Shown piece after piece: positions 1 through 5,939 of a DNA stretch of 9,674 nt (positions are counted from its first letter, which is position 1; the number at the start of each line of letters is the position of its first letter). Both the position numbers and the translations under genes were made by a program. Source of the DNA: Candidatus Rokuibacteriota bacterium (GTDB taxonomy: Bacteria > Methylomirabilota > Methylomirabilia > Rokubacteriales > JACPHL01); assembly GCA_016188625.1 (NCBI GenBank), contig JACPHL010000237.1:1-9674 (forward strand), read 5' to 3'. Below the pieces are notes generated by a model. That model did no database searches, was not told where the DNA came from, and worked only from the letters and a program-made list of their open reading frames with translations.

Positions 1-169
1 CCCTGAGGGGGCGGGCCAAGACCCGACCTTCGGTCAGAGCTTTCGGGCCGGCGCGCTCCGCCCCGCCCTGCGCTGCGCACGGCCACACGGCTCGCCCGGA
101 ATTCGCTCGCTGGGAAACCCGGACGGGAGCCTCCTCCGCCCATACTACGGTCGAGTCCTCCTTTTGTGC
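1..169. other. Non-coding left edge, no gene recognised
   Basis: This stretch lies downstream of pxpC on the minus strand. A minus-strand frame opens at an ATG (141-143) and stays open to the edge. Its predicted residues are a low-complexity Gly/Arg/Ser/Pro run with no recognisable domain, so I do not call it. The PxpA (LamB/YcsF) N-terminal signature, Asp-Leu-Asn-Cys-Asp, is absent from all three minus frames here. A segment at 81-98 is nearly repeated at 3829-3846, in another intergenic gap. A small hairpin-like GACC-TTC-GGTC occurs near 26-36 without a T-run, so no terminator is called. Confidence 0.5.
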
Positions 170-1111
170 TCATTGGAGGATGGCGTCCTGCCACCGGCCG
201 GCCTCGGCCCGGAGGAGGGCGTGGGCCTTGGCGAGACTCACCCGGCGAAAGCGGATCCCGTGGCCCGGCTTCGTTTGACCGATCCGGGCGATGTCCGGGG
301 TGATGACGGTGGCGATCTTGGTGTACCCACCCGTGGACTGCCGGTCCACGAGCAGGACGATCGGCTGCCCCCCCGGGACCTGGACGCCGCCGAGGGGAAT
401 GCCGTCCGAGACGATGTCGTGCCCGTGGCGGTAGGTGATCCCGGGCCCCTTCAGCCGGTACCCCATCCGATCGACCTGCGGCGTGACCTGGTACGGGCCG
501 GCGAGGAAGGCCTCGATCCCCTCCGGCGTGAACCGGTCGTCCTGGGGGCCGAGGATCACCCGGCACTCGACCTCCTGGGGGTAGCTCGGGACAAGGTCCG
601 GGCGCACCCGCCGCCCCTCCACGGCGTCCAGGCGCTCAGGGGGGACTCCGACGGGGAGGAGATCGCCCTTCTGGAGGGCGCGCCCCTCGACGCCGCCCAG
701 GCGCCCCCGGAGGTAGGTGGCGCGGGAGCCGAGGGCCGGCGGGACATCGATCCCGCCCGCAGCCGCGAGGTAGGCCCGGCACCCGGTCTTGACCATCCCG
801 AGCTGGAGGAGGTCTCCGGGGCGGACCAGGACCGCCTGCCAGAGCGGGGCGGGCTGGCCGTTGATCCTGAACGGCATCTCCGCCCCGGTCACCGCGACCA
901 CGCTCTCCTGGCGGATCTCAAGCCTCGGGCCCTGGACAGTGCACTCGAGGCCTGCGGCCGACTCCGGGTTCCCGACCAGCCGGTTGGCGAGGCAGAAGGC
1001 CTCGCGGTCCATCGGCCCCGAGGGCGGGATCCCGTAGCGGAGGTAGCCCGGCCGGCCGAGGTCCTGGACCGTGGTCTGGGGACCCGGCTCGACGACGAAG
1101 AGCCCGCTCAT
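170..1111 (-). CDS. pxpC: 5-oxoprolinase subunit PxpC (KipA / biotin-dependent carboxyltransferase-like)
   Basis: This is the large subunit of the prokaryotic PxpABC 5-oxoprolinase, which uses ATP to open 5-oxoproline (pyroglutamate) to glutamate in the cytoplasm. The 313-residue product is close to the usual family length. Family blocks are visible in order: TVQDLGRPGY followed by SGPMD (residues 14-35), AAGGIDVP then LGSRATYLRGRLGG (117-140), DRMGYRL (214-220), and SDGIPLGG...PGGQPIVLL...TGGYTKIA (235-267). The ATG at 1109-1111 overlaps the TGA of pxpB in an ATGA arrangement, which fixes the start and implies translational coupling. An open frame continues upstream to 2239, but that extension is only a shadow of pxpB and the ycsI-like gene. 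Older names such as allophanate hydrolase subunit 2 or urea amidolyase-like are used for the same fold. The family call is firm. The substrate is inferred from the gene neighbours. Confidence 0.93.
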   Translation of the reverse strand: MSGLFVVEPGPQTTVQDLGRPGYLRYGIPPSGPMDREAFCLANRLVGNPESAAGLECTVQGPRLEIRQESVVAVTGAEMPFRINGQPAPLWQAVLVRPGDLLQLGMVKTGCRAYLAAAGGIDVPPALGSRATYLRGRLGGVEGRALQKGDLLPVGVPPERLDAVEGRRVRPDLVPSYPQEVECRVILGPQDDRFTPEGIEAFLAGPYQVTPQVDRMGYRLKGPGITYRHGHDIVSDGIPLGGVQVPGGQPIVLLVDRQSTGGYTKIATVITPDIARIGQTKPGHGIRFRRVSLAKAHALLRAEAGRWQDAILQ

Positions 1112-1842
1112 CCGGAAGCCTCGAGGATCGTCGGCCGGTAGGCCCCGGCCGCCACGGCCTCCTCGATCGCTCGGAACTCCTCCGCGTCGATGACCCGGAA
1201 GCGGACGCGGTCGCCGGGGCGCAGGAGGATCGGGTCGGGGGCCGTCGGGTCGTAGAGCCGGAGCGGGGTCCGCCCGAGGAGCCAGAACCCGCCCGGGCTC
1301 TCCACCGAGTAGATGGAGCACTGGTTCCCGCCGATCCCGACCATCCCCACCGGGACCCGCGTCCTTGGGGTCTCCAGGCGGGTGATCGTTAACCGTTCGG
1401 GCATCCCGGTCATGTAGGGCAGGCCAGGGGTGAAGCCGAGGAAGTAGACAAAGTGCTCGGCCCCGGCGTGGAGCCGCACCACCTCCTCCGGGGTAAGGCC
1501 GAGCCGCTCGGCTACGGCCTCGAGGTCCGGGCCGTGCTCGCCGCCGTAGCAGCACGGCAGCTCGACGAGCCGGCTCGGCGGGAGGTGGCCGGCCCCGGCG
1601 CGCGGCAGCAGGTCCCGGAGCCGCCCGACCAGCTCGTCCCAGCCGAGGGTGAGCGGGTCGTAGTAGACGAGGAGGGCGCGGAAGGTGGGGACGGTCTCGA
1701 GGATCCCGGCCGGGCGCTCCTCCTGGATCAGGTACTCGAGGCTCCGGACCCGGGTGTTGACCTCGAGGGAGATCTCGTCCCCCAGCTCGACGGAGACCGC
1801 CCGGTCTCCCGCAGGGAGAAACTTCGGCTCGGCGTAGATGAT
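1108..1842 (-). CDS. pxpB: 5-oxoprolinase subunit PxpB (KipI-like), apparent ATC start
   Basis: This is the small partner subunit of PxpC in 5-oxoprolinase. In Bacillus subtilis the homologue KipI also inhibits the sporulation kinase KinA. I translated the frame upstream of its first GTG (1480-1482) and found a full PxpB N-terminus: FLPAGDRAVSVELGDEI, then VPTFRALLVYYDP, then ELPCCYGGEHGPDLEAVAE. This runs into the conserved C-terminal half with FLGFTPGLPY (about 134-143), GIGGNQ (169-174) and ESPGGFWLLGRTPLRL (181-196). No ATG, GTG or TTG exists in frame between the upstream TAG-bounded limit (1879) and this conserved N-terminus. GAGGAG at 1849-1854 lies 6 nt before two ATC codons (1842-1837), so ATC, or a miscalled ATG, is the likely start, giving 244 aa. 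Starting at GTG 1482 would delete half the conserved protein. Family identity is firm. The start is inferred. Confidence 0.88.
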   Translation of the reverse strand: MIYAEPKFLPAGDRAVSVELGDEISLEVNTRVRSLEYLIQEERPAGILETVPTFRALLVYYDPLTLGWDELVGRLRDLLPRAGAGHLPPSRLVELPCCYGGEHGPDLEAVAERLGLTPEEVVRLHAGAEHFVYFLGFTPGLPYMTGMPERLTITRLETPRTRVPVGMVGIGGNQCSIYSVESPGGFWLLGRTPLRLYDPTAPDPILLRPGDRVRFRVIDAEEFRAIEEAVAAGAYRPTILEASG

Positions 1843-1854
1843 GGGGCGCTCCTC
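1840..1854 (-). promoter_or_regulatory. Shine-Dalgarno and ATC start of pxpB
   Basis: On the minus strand GAGGAG (1849-1854) is followed by a 6-nt spacer and then ATC ATC TAC. The next residues are the start of the conserved PxpB fold. The same GAGGAG plus 6-nt geometry precedes the ordinary ATG of the threonine aldolase gene (8155-8169). The site therefore looks like a normal ribosome-binding site in which only the start codon is unusual. Confidence 0.5.
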
Positions 1855-1878
1855 GTCGCGATCCGGCGCTCCGCCCGC

Positions 1879-2670
1879 CTACAGGACTGCCAGGGCGTGG
1901 TCCGGCAGGTCGGTGATGAACATGTGGCCGGGCGAGTGGGTGATGACCAGGGGCGGCTTGGCCTCGAGGGCCACGGCCTGGGGGGTCACCCCGCAGGCCC
2001 AGAAGACCGGCGCCTCGCCCGGGAGGATCGGCAAAGGATCGCCCCACTCCGGCCGGGTCACGTCCCGGATCCCGATGGCCGCCGGATCGCCGATGTGGAC
2101 CGGGGCGCCGTGGGCCATGGGGTAGCGGGCGGTCACGGTCACGGCGCGCGGGACCAGGGGGGCGGGAATCGGCCGCATGGAGACCACCATCGGGCCGTGG
2201 AAGCGCCCCGCCGGCCGGCAGGCCAGGCTGGTCCGCCACATGGCGACGTTCTTCCCCTCGGCGATGTGGCGGAGCGGGACCCCCGCGTCCAAGAGCGCGC
2301 GCTCGAAGGTGAACGAGCAGCCGAGCAGGAAGCTGACCAGGTCGTCGCGCCAGTAGGCGGCGATCTCGGTCACCTCGGCCTCAAGCCGGCCGTCGCGGTA
2401 GACCCGGTACTTCGGCAGGTCGGTCCGGAGGTCGGCCCCCGGGGCGACCCCCGCGGGCTCCGGCGAGCCGGGGTCGGTCACCTCGATGAGCGGGCAGGGG
2501 CGCGGGTTCCGCTGGCAGAAGAGGAGGAAGTCGTAGGCGTCCGCCTCCGGCAGGATCACCAGGTTGGCCTGGACGTAGCCGGGGGCCAGGCCGGCGGTGG
2601 GGGCCGTCCACTTCCCCCGGCGGATCTCCTCGCGGATCTCGCGCGGATGACGTGGTGCGATCAGCTCCAT
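1879..2670 (-). CDS. YcsI/DUF1445 family protein, D-glutamate cyclase-like (putative hydro-lyase)
   Basis: This 263-residue protein shows the DUF1445/YcsI blocks along its whole length: GYVQANLVILP (31-41), DFLLFCQRNPRPCPLIEV (47-64), ADLRTDLPKYRVY (79-91), GCSFTFE (117-123), GAPVHIGDP (188-196), PVFWACGVTPQ (221-231) and ITHSPGHMFITD (243-254). Bacterial members are usually annotated as putative hydro-lyases. The mammalian relative DGLUCY converts D-glutamate to 5-oxo-D-proline. It is the first gene before pxpB (36-nt gap) and pxpC, matching the ycsI-kipI-kipA order of Bacillus subtilis. A product of this enzyme could therefore feed the oxoprolinase, which is an inference from context. The ATG at 2668-2670 has GGAG about 8 nt upstream, and a promoter-like pair lies just beyond. 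Family assignment is strong, but the reaction is not shown by sequence alone. Confidence 0.9.
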   Translation of the reverse strand: MELIAPRHPREIREEIRRGKWTAPTAGLAPGYVQANLVILPEADAYDFLLFCQRNPRPCPLIEVTDPGSPEPAGVAPGADLRTDLPKYRVYRDGRLEAEVTEIAAYWRDDLVSFLLGCSFTFERALLDAGVPLRHIAEGKNVAMWRTSLACRPAGRFHGPMVVSMRPIPAPLVPRAVTVTARYPMAHGAPVHIGDPAAIGIRDVTRPEWGDPLPILPGEAPVFWACGVTPQAVALEAKPPLVITHSPGHMFITDLPDHALAVL

Positions 2671-2700
2671 CGAACGACTCCGGCGTGGGGTTTCCTAGAC

Positions 2701-2730
2701 ACTATAGACCACCTCGCCTTGGCCCGGCAA
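2701..2730 (-). promoter_or_regulatory. Probable sigma70-type promoter of the ycsI-like/pxpB/pxpC operon
   Basis: On the minus strand the -35 is TTGCCG (2725-2730) and the -10 is TATAGT (2701-2706), separated by 18 nt. They match consensus at 4 of 6 and 5 of 6 positions. This is a rare AT-rich patch in a GC-rich region and lies about 30 nt before the start codon. The -35 overlaps a dyad (CCCGGC AA GCCGGG, 2723-2736) that could be an operator or the tail hairpin of the upstream gene. Confidence 0.55.
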
Positions 2731-2736
2731 GCCGGG
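2723..2736. repeat. 14-bp dyad over the -35 box, downstream of the dehydrogenase stop
   Basis: CCCGGC and GCCGGG flank a central AA, giving a perfect 6-bp inverted repeat. It begins 12 nt after the dehydrogenase stop codon (2749) and covers the whole -35 hexamer of the next gene's promoter. There is no T-run on the transcript side, which argues against a standard intrinsic terminator. Operator or terminator hairpin cannot be decided from one copy. Confidence 0.4.
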
Positions 2737-2748
2737 GCAGGGCGGGCG

Positions 2749-3726
2749 TCAGGGACGGGCCGCGAGGACCTCGGGGTTGGCGACCATCGTCGGGCGCTCC
2801 CCCCGGAGGACCTTCACGATGTCGGTGGCGACCTGCGTGGCGATGGTCCGGTTGGCCCGCTCCGAGACCCCGGCGACGTGGGGGGTGAGGACGACCCGAT
2901 CCAGGGCGAATAGCGGGTTCGACCCCTCGGGGGGCTCGGGATCGAAGACGTCGAGGCCGGCACCGGCGACCTTGCCGGTCTGGAGCGCCTCGAGGAGGGC
3001 GGCCTGGTCCACGGTCCCGCCGCGCGAGGTGTTGATGGCGATCGCCCCCACCTTCATCCGGGCGATCGCCTCGCGCCCCAGGATGTCGCGGGTCTCGGGG
3101 GTGAGGGGGCAGTGGAGCGAGACGATGTCGGCGCGCTGGAGGAGGTCGTCGAGATCCGTCTTCCTCGCCCCGCGCCGCCCCAGCTCCTCGGCCGAGACGT
3201 AGGGGTCGTAGCCGAGGACCTCCATCCCGAAGGCGCCCGCCAGGCGCGCCACCCGCCGGCCGATGTTCCCGACCCCGATGAGCCCGAGGGTCAGCCCCCT
3301 GAGCTCGCCGATCCCCTGCACCCTGAGATCGGCCCACTCGCCCCGCCGGAGGCCGGCGTCGAGGGGGAGGAGGCGCTTGACCACCGCGAGCATGAGCAGC
3401 AGGGTGTGCTCGGCCACGGCGTCGGCGTTCCGGCCCGGGGCGTAGAGGACCGGGAGCCCCAGGCGGGTCGCGGCCTGGAGGTCCACATTGTCGAGGCCGG
3501 TGCCGTAGCGGGCCACGCAGCGGAGGCGCTTGAGGCTCGTCATGAGGGAATCGGTAAGAATAGGCCGGGTCCGGATCAGGAGCGCCTCGGCCTCGGCCCC
3601 GACGGCGAGGACCCCGGCCTCGGAGGGCTCCTCCGGGATCACGACCCTGGCGTGGGCTTCGAGGATCTGAAGCCCCGCCGGGTGGATCGGCTGGCTCACA
3701 ACGACGAGCGGCCTGGCGTCGGTCAC
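2749..3726 (-). CDS. D-isomer-specific 2-hydroxyacid dehydrogenase (SerA/hydroxypyruvate reductase type)
   Basis: This is a cytoplasmic NAD(P)-dependent oxidoreductase that interconverts a 2-hydroxyacid and its 2-oxoacid. With the GTG at 3726 as start it has 325 residues, typical of the single-domain-pair members that lack the ACT domain of full SerA. The substrate-binding part contains RCVARYGTGLDNVDL. The Rossmann motif GVGNIG lies at 151-156. The catalytic Arg is in NTSRGG (R235), Glu in DPEPP (E264) and His in TPHVAG (H283), so the active site is complete. A TTG at 3757-3759 would add 11 residues. It has no Shine-Dalgarno sequence, and a good promoter puts the transcript start only about 3 nt before it. 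The GTG follows AGAGGAG closely (gap of about 2-4 nt). Phosphoglycerate, hydroxypyruvate, glyoxylate or another 2-hydroxyacid could be the substrate. Confidence 0.9.
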   Translation of the reverse strand: MTDARPLVVVSQPIHPAGLQILEAHARVVIPEEPSEAGVLAVGAEAEALLIRTRPILTDSLMTSLKRLRCVARYGTGLDNVDLQAATRLGLPVLYAPGRNADAVAEHTLLLMLAVVKRLLPLDAGLRRGEWADLRVQGIGELRGLTLGLIGVGNIGRRVARLAGAFGMEVLGYDPYVSAEELGRRGARKTDLDDLLQRADIVSLHCPLTPETRDILGREAIARMKVGAIAINTSRGGTVDQAALLEALQTGKVAGAGLDVFDPEPPEGSNPLFALDRVVLTPHVAGVSERANRTIATQVATDIVKVLRGERPTMVANPEVLAARP

Positions 3727-3768
3727 GGCTCCTCTCGGGGTAAGGACGGAACCTGGCAAAGTGACCGC

Positions 3769-3797
3769 ATTCTAGCGCACCCCGGAGGCCGTGCCAA
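3769..3797 (-). promoter_or_regulatory. Promoter of the hydroxyacid dehydrogenase gene
   Basis: On the minus strand TTGGCA (3792-3797) and TAGAAT (3769-3774) are separated by 17 nt and each matches consensus at 5 of 6 positions. Predicted transcription starts near 3762, leaving a leader of about 35 nt before the GTG at 3726. This promoter is divergent from the one at 3862-3889, with about 65 bp between their -35 boxes. Confidence 0.65.
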
Positions 3798-3861
3798 GCG
3801 CCATCCCGGGGGGCTCCCGCGCCGTCGTGGCCGAACGGCTCGCCCGTCGCCGCTTTTCGCC

Positions 3862-3889
3862 TTGACAGGTTCTCCATCCGTTCTATAAC
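3862..3889 (+). promoter_or_regulatory. Near-consensus sigma70 promoter of the M20 gene
   Basis: A perfect TTGACA (3862-3867) is followed after 16 nt by TATAAC (3884-3889), which matches the -10 consensus at 5 of 6 positions. Transcription would begin near 3896, about 31 nt before the ATG at 3927. It is the strongest promoter-like match I saw in the window. Confidence 0.7.
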
Positions 3890-3926
3890 GTGTTAGCACC
3901 GAAGACGACGACGGAGGCCGCCGAGC

Positions 3927-5234
3927 ATGCCACGCTCAACTCGCCAGGACGAATCTCCACATCGTTCGGGGCGCGACCTCGAGGCCGGGGTACTCGAACA
4001 CGTGGACTCTATGCGGAACGAGATCATCGGGTTCCTCCAGAAACTCGTGGCCTTTCCAAGCGTGACCGGGGATGAGGGTGCGATCCAGGAGTTCATCGCC
4101 GACAGATTGCGCGCCATGGGTCTGGATGTTGATGTCTGGGAGCCCGACCATGAGGAGCTCAAGAGGCATCCCGGATATGTTCCGGTTGAGAAGGGATACT
4201 CCGGGAGGCCCAACGTCGTAGGAGCGCTTAGAGGTACGGGTGGCGGGAGGTCACTGCTGTTTAACGGGCATGTGGATGTGATTCCGGTTCAACCCGAGGC
4301 ATGGAGTGTGAATCCCTGGGGAGGGGAGATACTGCAGGGTCGGCTTTATGGCAGGGGCGCGTCGGACATGAAGAGTGGCGTCGCGGCCATGACGATGGCG
4401 GTGAAGGCCGTCATGGACCTGGGGATCAAGCTTCGGGGCGATGTCCTCCTGGAGTATACGGTTGACGAGGAGATCACCGGCCACGGAACCCTGGCCTGCA
4501 TTCTGAGGGGATACCGGGCTGATGCGGGCATCTCATGTGAGACCAGCGGCCTGTGCGTGCAACCCGCCTCCATAGGCAGGATCTGGTTCGAGATCCTCGT
4601 CAAAGGCAAGCCGGCCGGGATCCAGCATAGATGGGAGGGGGTCAACGCCATTGAGAAGGGGTACGGCATCGTGGAGGCCGTGTCGAGGCTTGAGCAGATC
4701 CGCGTCGCGGAACTCCATCACCCCCTTTACCCCAACAATATGAGCGCCCTGCCGTGCATGGTGGGCGCCTTTCACGCAGGGCAATACGCAAGCGCATTCC
4801 CCGACACCTGTCTCCTCAAGGGGAGCATCGCGACGCTCCCCGGAGAGAGCTCACAGGAAGTCAAGCGCGGCTTCGTGGAGCACATCATGAGCTACTGCAA
4901 GACCGATCCCTGGCTGAAAGACCATCCTCCCGAGATAAAGTTCGTAGGGTACTTCGCGGAGCCTTCGGAGATCCCTGCTGATCACCCCATCGTGAGGCTC
5001 GTGGCTGATAAGTTCAGTCATGTCACTGGAAGTGAGGCTGTCCTGACCGGTAGAGAGGGTGCTGCGGACACGAGGTTCCTGAGTACATTTGGTCAGACAC
5101 CCACGGTCATCTTCGGGCCGGGCCCGACCTTGCAGATGCACGCCACCGACGAGTGGGTTCCCGTTGACGACGTGGTGACCGCGGTGAAGGTCCTGGCGCT
5201 GACAACACTCGAGTGGTGTACACCATCCGGGTAA
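3927..5234 (+). CDS. M20 family metallopeptidase, ArgE/DapE-type deacylase
   Basis: This 435-residue cytoplasmic di-zinc amidohydrolase removes an acyl or related group from an N-acylated amino acid or small peptide. The exact substrate is unknown. Metal and catalytic positions are visible: H115 and D117 in FNGHVDVIP, bridging D147 in GRGASDMKSG, general base E181 and ligand E182 in TVDEEITG, probable ligand E205 in SCETSG, and final H405 in QMHATDEW. A dimerisation (lid) domain lies at about 213-335 and contains EGVNAIEKG. In it the usual PAH-type His is replaced: the sequence reads KGKPAGIQH. The ATG has GGAGG 9 nt upstream; a later Met29 is possible. Base use differs from every neighbour: 34 of 60 G+C at 4861-4920 against 46 of 60 at 8221-8280, with AGA/AGG arginine and ATA isoleucine codons. 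This suggests recent acquisition. Confidence 0.92.
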   Translation: MPRSTRQDESPHRSGRDLEAGVLEHVDSMRNEIIGFLQKLVAFPSVTGDEGAIQEFIADRLRAMGLDVDVWEPDHEELKRHPGYVPVEKGYSGRPNVVGALRGTGGGRSLLFNGHVDVIPVQPEAWSVNPWGGEILQGRLYGRGASDMKSGVAAMTMAVKAVMDLGIKLRGDVLLEYTVDEEITGHGTLACILRGYRADAGISCETSGLCVQPASIGRIWFEILVKGKPAGIQHRWEGVNAIEKGYGIVEAVSRLEQIRVAELHHPLYPNNMSALPCMVGAFHAGQYASAFPDTCLLKGSIATLPGESSQEVKRGFVEHIMSYCKTDPWLKDHPPEIKFVGYFAEPSEIPADHPIVRLVADKFSHVTGSEAVLTGREGAADTRFLSTFGQTPTVIFGPGPTLQMHATDEWVPVDDVVTAVKVLALTTLEWCTPSG

Positions 5235-5314
5235 CCTGAGAACCGGGCCACATCCGGAGACCCCCGGTAGATTCCGGGTCCTTCACCCCATACCTCCACT
5301 ACACCCCGAAGACG

Positions 5315-5338
5315 CCGCTGGAGGCCGGGAGACAGCGG
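5315..5338 (+). promoter_or_regulatory. Hairpin displaying the GNAT Shine-Dalgarno region
   Basis: CCGCTG (5315-5320) and CAGCGG (5333-5338) form a perfect 6-bp stem. It extends to 8 bp (5313-5340) if one G-U pair is allowed. The 12-nt loop is purine-rich and holds the GAGG and GGGAG sequences that precede the ATG at 5343. The stem base ends 2 nt before the start codon, so folding could affect translation. Only one copy is available, so chance in GC-rich DNA is possible. Confidence 0.3.
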
Positions 5339-5342
5339 TGGC

Positions 5343-5858
5343 ATGGCGTCGAGCCGAGCCGACCCCGAGCTGACCGTCCGCCCGGCGACGCCCGAGGACG
5401 CCGCCGCCATCTCCCGGATCTACAACCAGGGGATCCAGGACCGGGTCGCTACCCTGGAGACCGAGGAGCGCACCCCCGAGGAGCGGCGGGCCTGGATCGA
5501 GGCCCGGGGCCCTCGCCACCCCGTGATCGTGGCCTGCGCCGGGGACGAGGTCGTGGGCTGGGGGAGCCTGAACCCCTTCAACCCCCGCGCCGCCTACGAC
5601 CATGTCGCGGACTTCTCCATCTACGTCGAGCGCTCCTGGCGCGGCCGGGGGGTGGGGAGCCGGCTCCTCGCTGAGCTGGAGCGGCTGGCCCGCCGGCTCG
5701 GCTACCACAAGCTGGTGCTGGCGGCCTTCCCGTGGAACGAGGCGGGGATGGCCCTCTACCGCCGGTTCGGGTTCCGGGAAGTGGGGACCTACCGGGAGCA
5801 GGGCCTGCTTGACGGGAAGTGGGTGGACACCGTGATCATGGAGAAGCTCCTGGAGTAG
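5343..5858 (+). CDS. GNAT N-acetyltransferase, phosphinothricin/arsinothricin (PAT/ArsN1)-like
   Basis: This acetyl-CoA-dependent N-acetyltransferase has 171 residues, the normal size for a single GNAT domain. The N-terminus VRPATPEDAAAISRIYNQGI (12-31) and the segment DRVATLETEERTPEERRAW are typical of the PAT/Bar and ArsN1 branch. Further family matches are GWGSLNPFNPRAAYDHVADFSIYV (72-95), the acetyl-CoA loop RGRGVG (100-105), YHKLVLAAFPWNEAGMALYRRFGFREVGTY (121-150) and the end block GKWVDTVIMEKLL. Relatives acetylate glutamate mimics such as phosphinothricin or arsinothricin, or amino acids such as methionine sulfone. Which of these applies here cannot be read from sequence. It starts 108 nt after the M20 gene without an obvious promoter of its own. 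Its GC-rich codon use matches the rest of the window and not the M20 gene. The ribosome-binding region lies in a possible hairpin loop. Confidence 0.87.
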   Translation: MASSRADPELTVRPATPEDAAAISRIYNQGIQDRVATLETEERTPEERRAWIEARGPRHPVIVACAGDEVVGWGSLNPFNPRAAYDHVADFSIYVERSWRGRGVGSRLLAELERLARRLGYHKLVLAAFPWNEAGMALYRRFGFREVGTYREQGLLDGKWVDTVIMEKLLE

Positions 5859-5887
5859 CCCCGCGCCTCCGCTCCGAGCCCCCGCAC

Positions 5888-5939
5888 GGGAGGCGTCGGC
5901 CCCGAGCGGAACGTGTGGAGTGAGGGGCCGACGCCTCCC
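5888..5939. terminator. Perfect 16-bp inverted repeat between convergent genes (candidate bidirectional terminator)
   Basis: GGGAGGCGTCGGCCCC (5888-5903) and its exact reverse complement (5924-5939) flank a 20-nt loop (5904-5923). The element sits between the stop of the GNAT gene (5858) and the stop of the LarA-like gene (6013), where a terminator acting on both strands would be expected. Neither side has a T-run, so it is not a textbook Rho-independent terminator. It could act as a transcript-stabilising hairpin or be a copy of a dispersed palindromic repeat. A second, 14-bp palindrome (CGGGGCGCGCCCCG, 5964-5977) follows. Confidence 0.5.

Noticed and set aside
1-143. Minus-strand frame opening at 143 as a possible pxpA start
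   Set aside because: It lacks the PxpA N-terminal signature, its ribosome site is 13 nt away, and its residues are low-complexity.
170-2239. Apparent 689-residue minus-strand fusion ending in PxpC
   Set aside because: The PxpC homology begins exactly at the ATG at 1111, which overlaps the pxpB stop. The upstream part is a shadow of pxpB and the ycsI-like gene.
1453-2913. Plus-strand 486-codon open frame over the ycsI-like and pxpB genes
   Set aside because: It is an antisense shadow caused by high G+C: Gly/Arg/Pro/Asp-rich, no domain, and opposite to conserved families.
5263-5278. Hairpin CCCGG-TAGATT-CCGGG after the M20 gene as a terminator
   Set aside because: The stem is only 5 bp and no T-run follows, so it is too weak to call.
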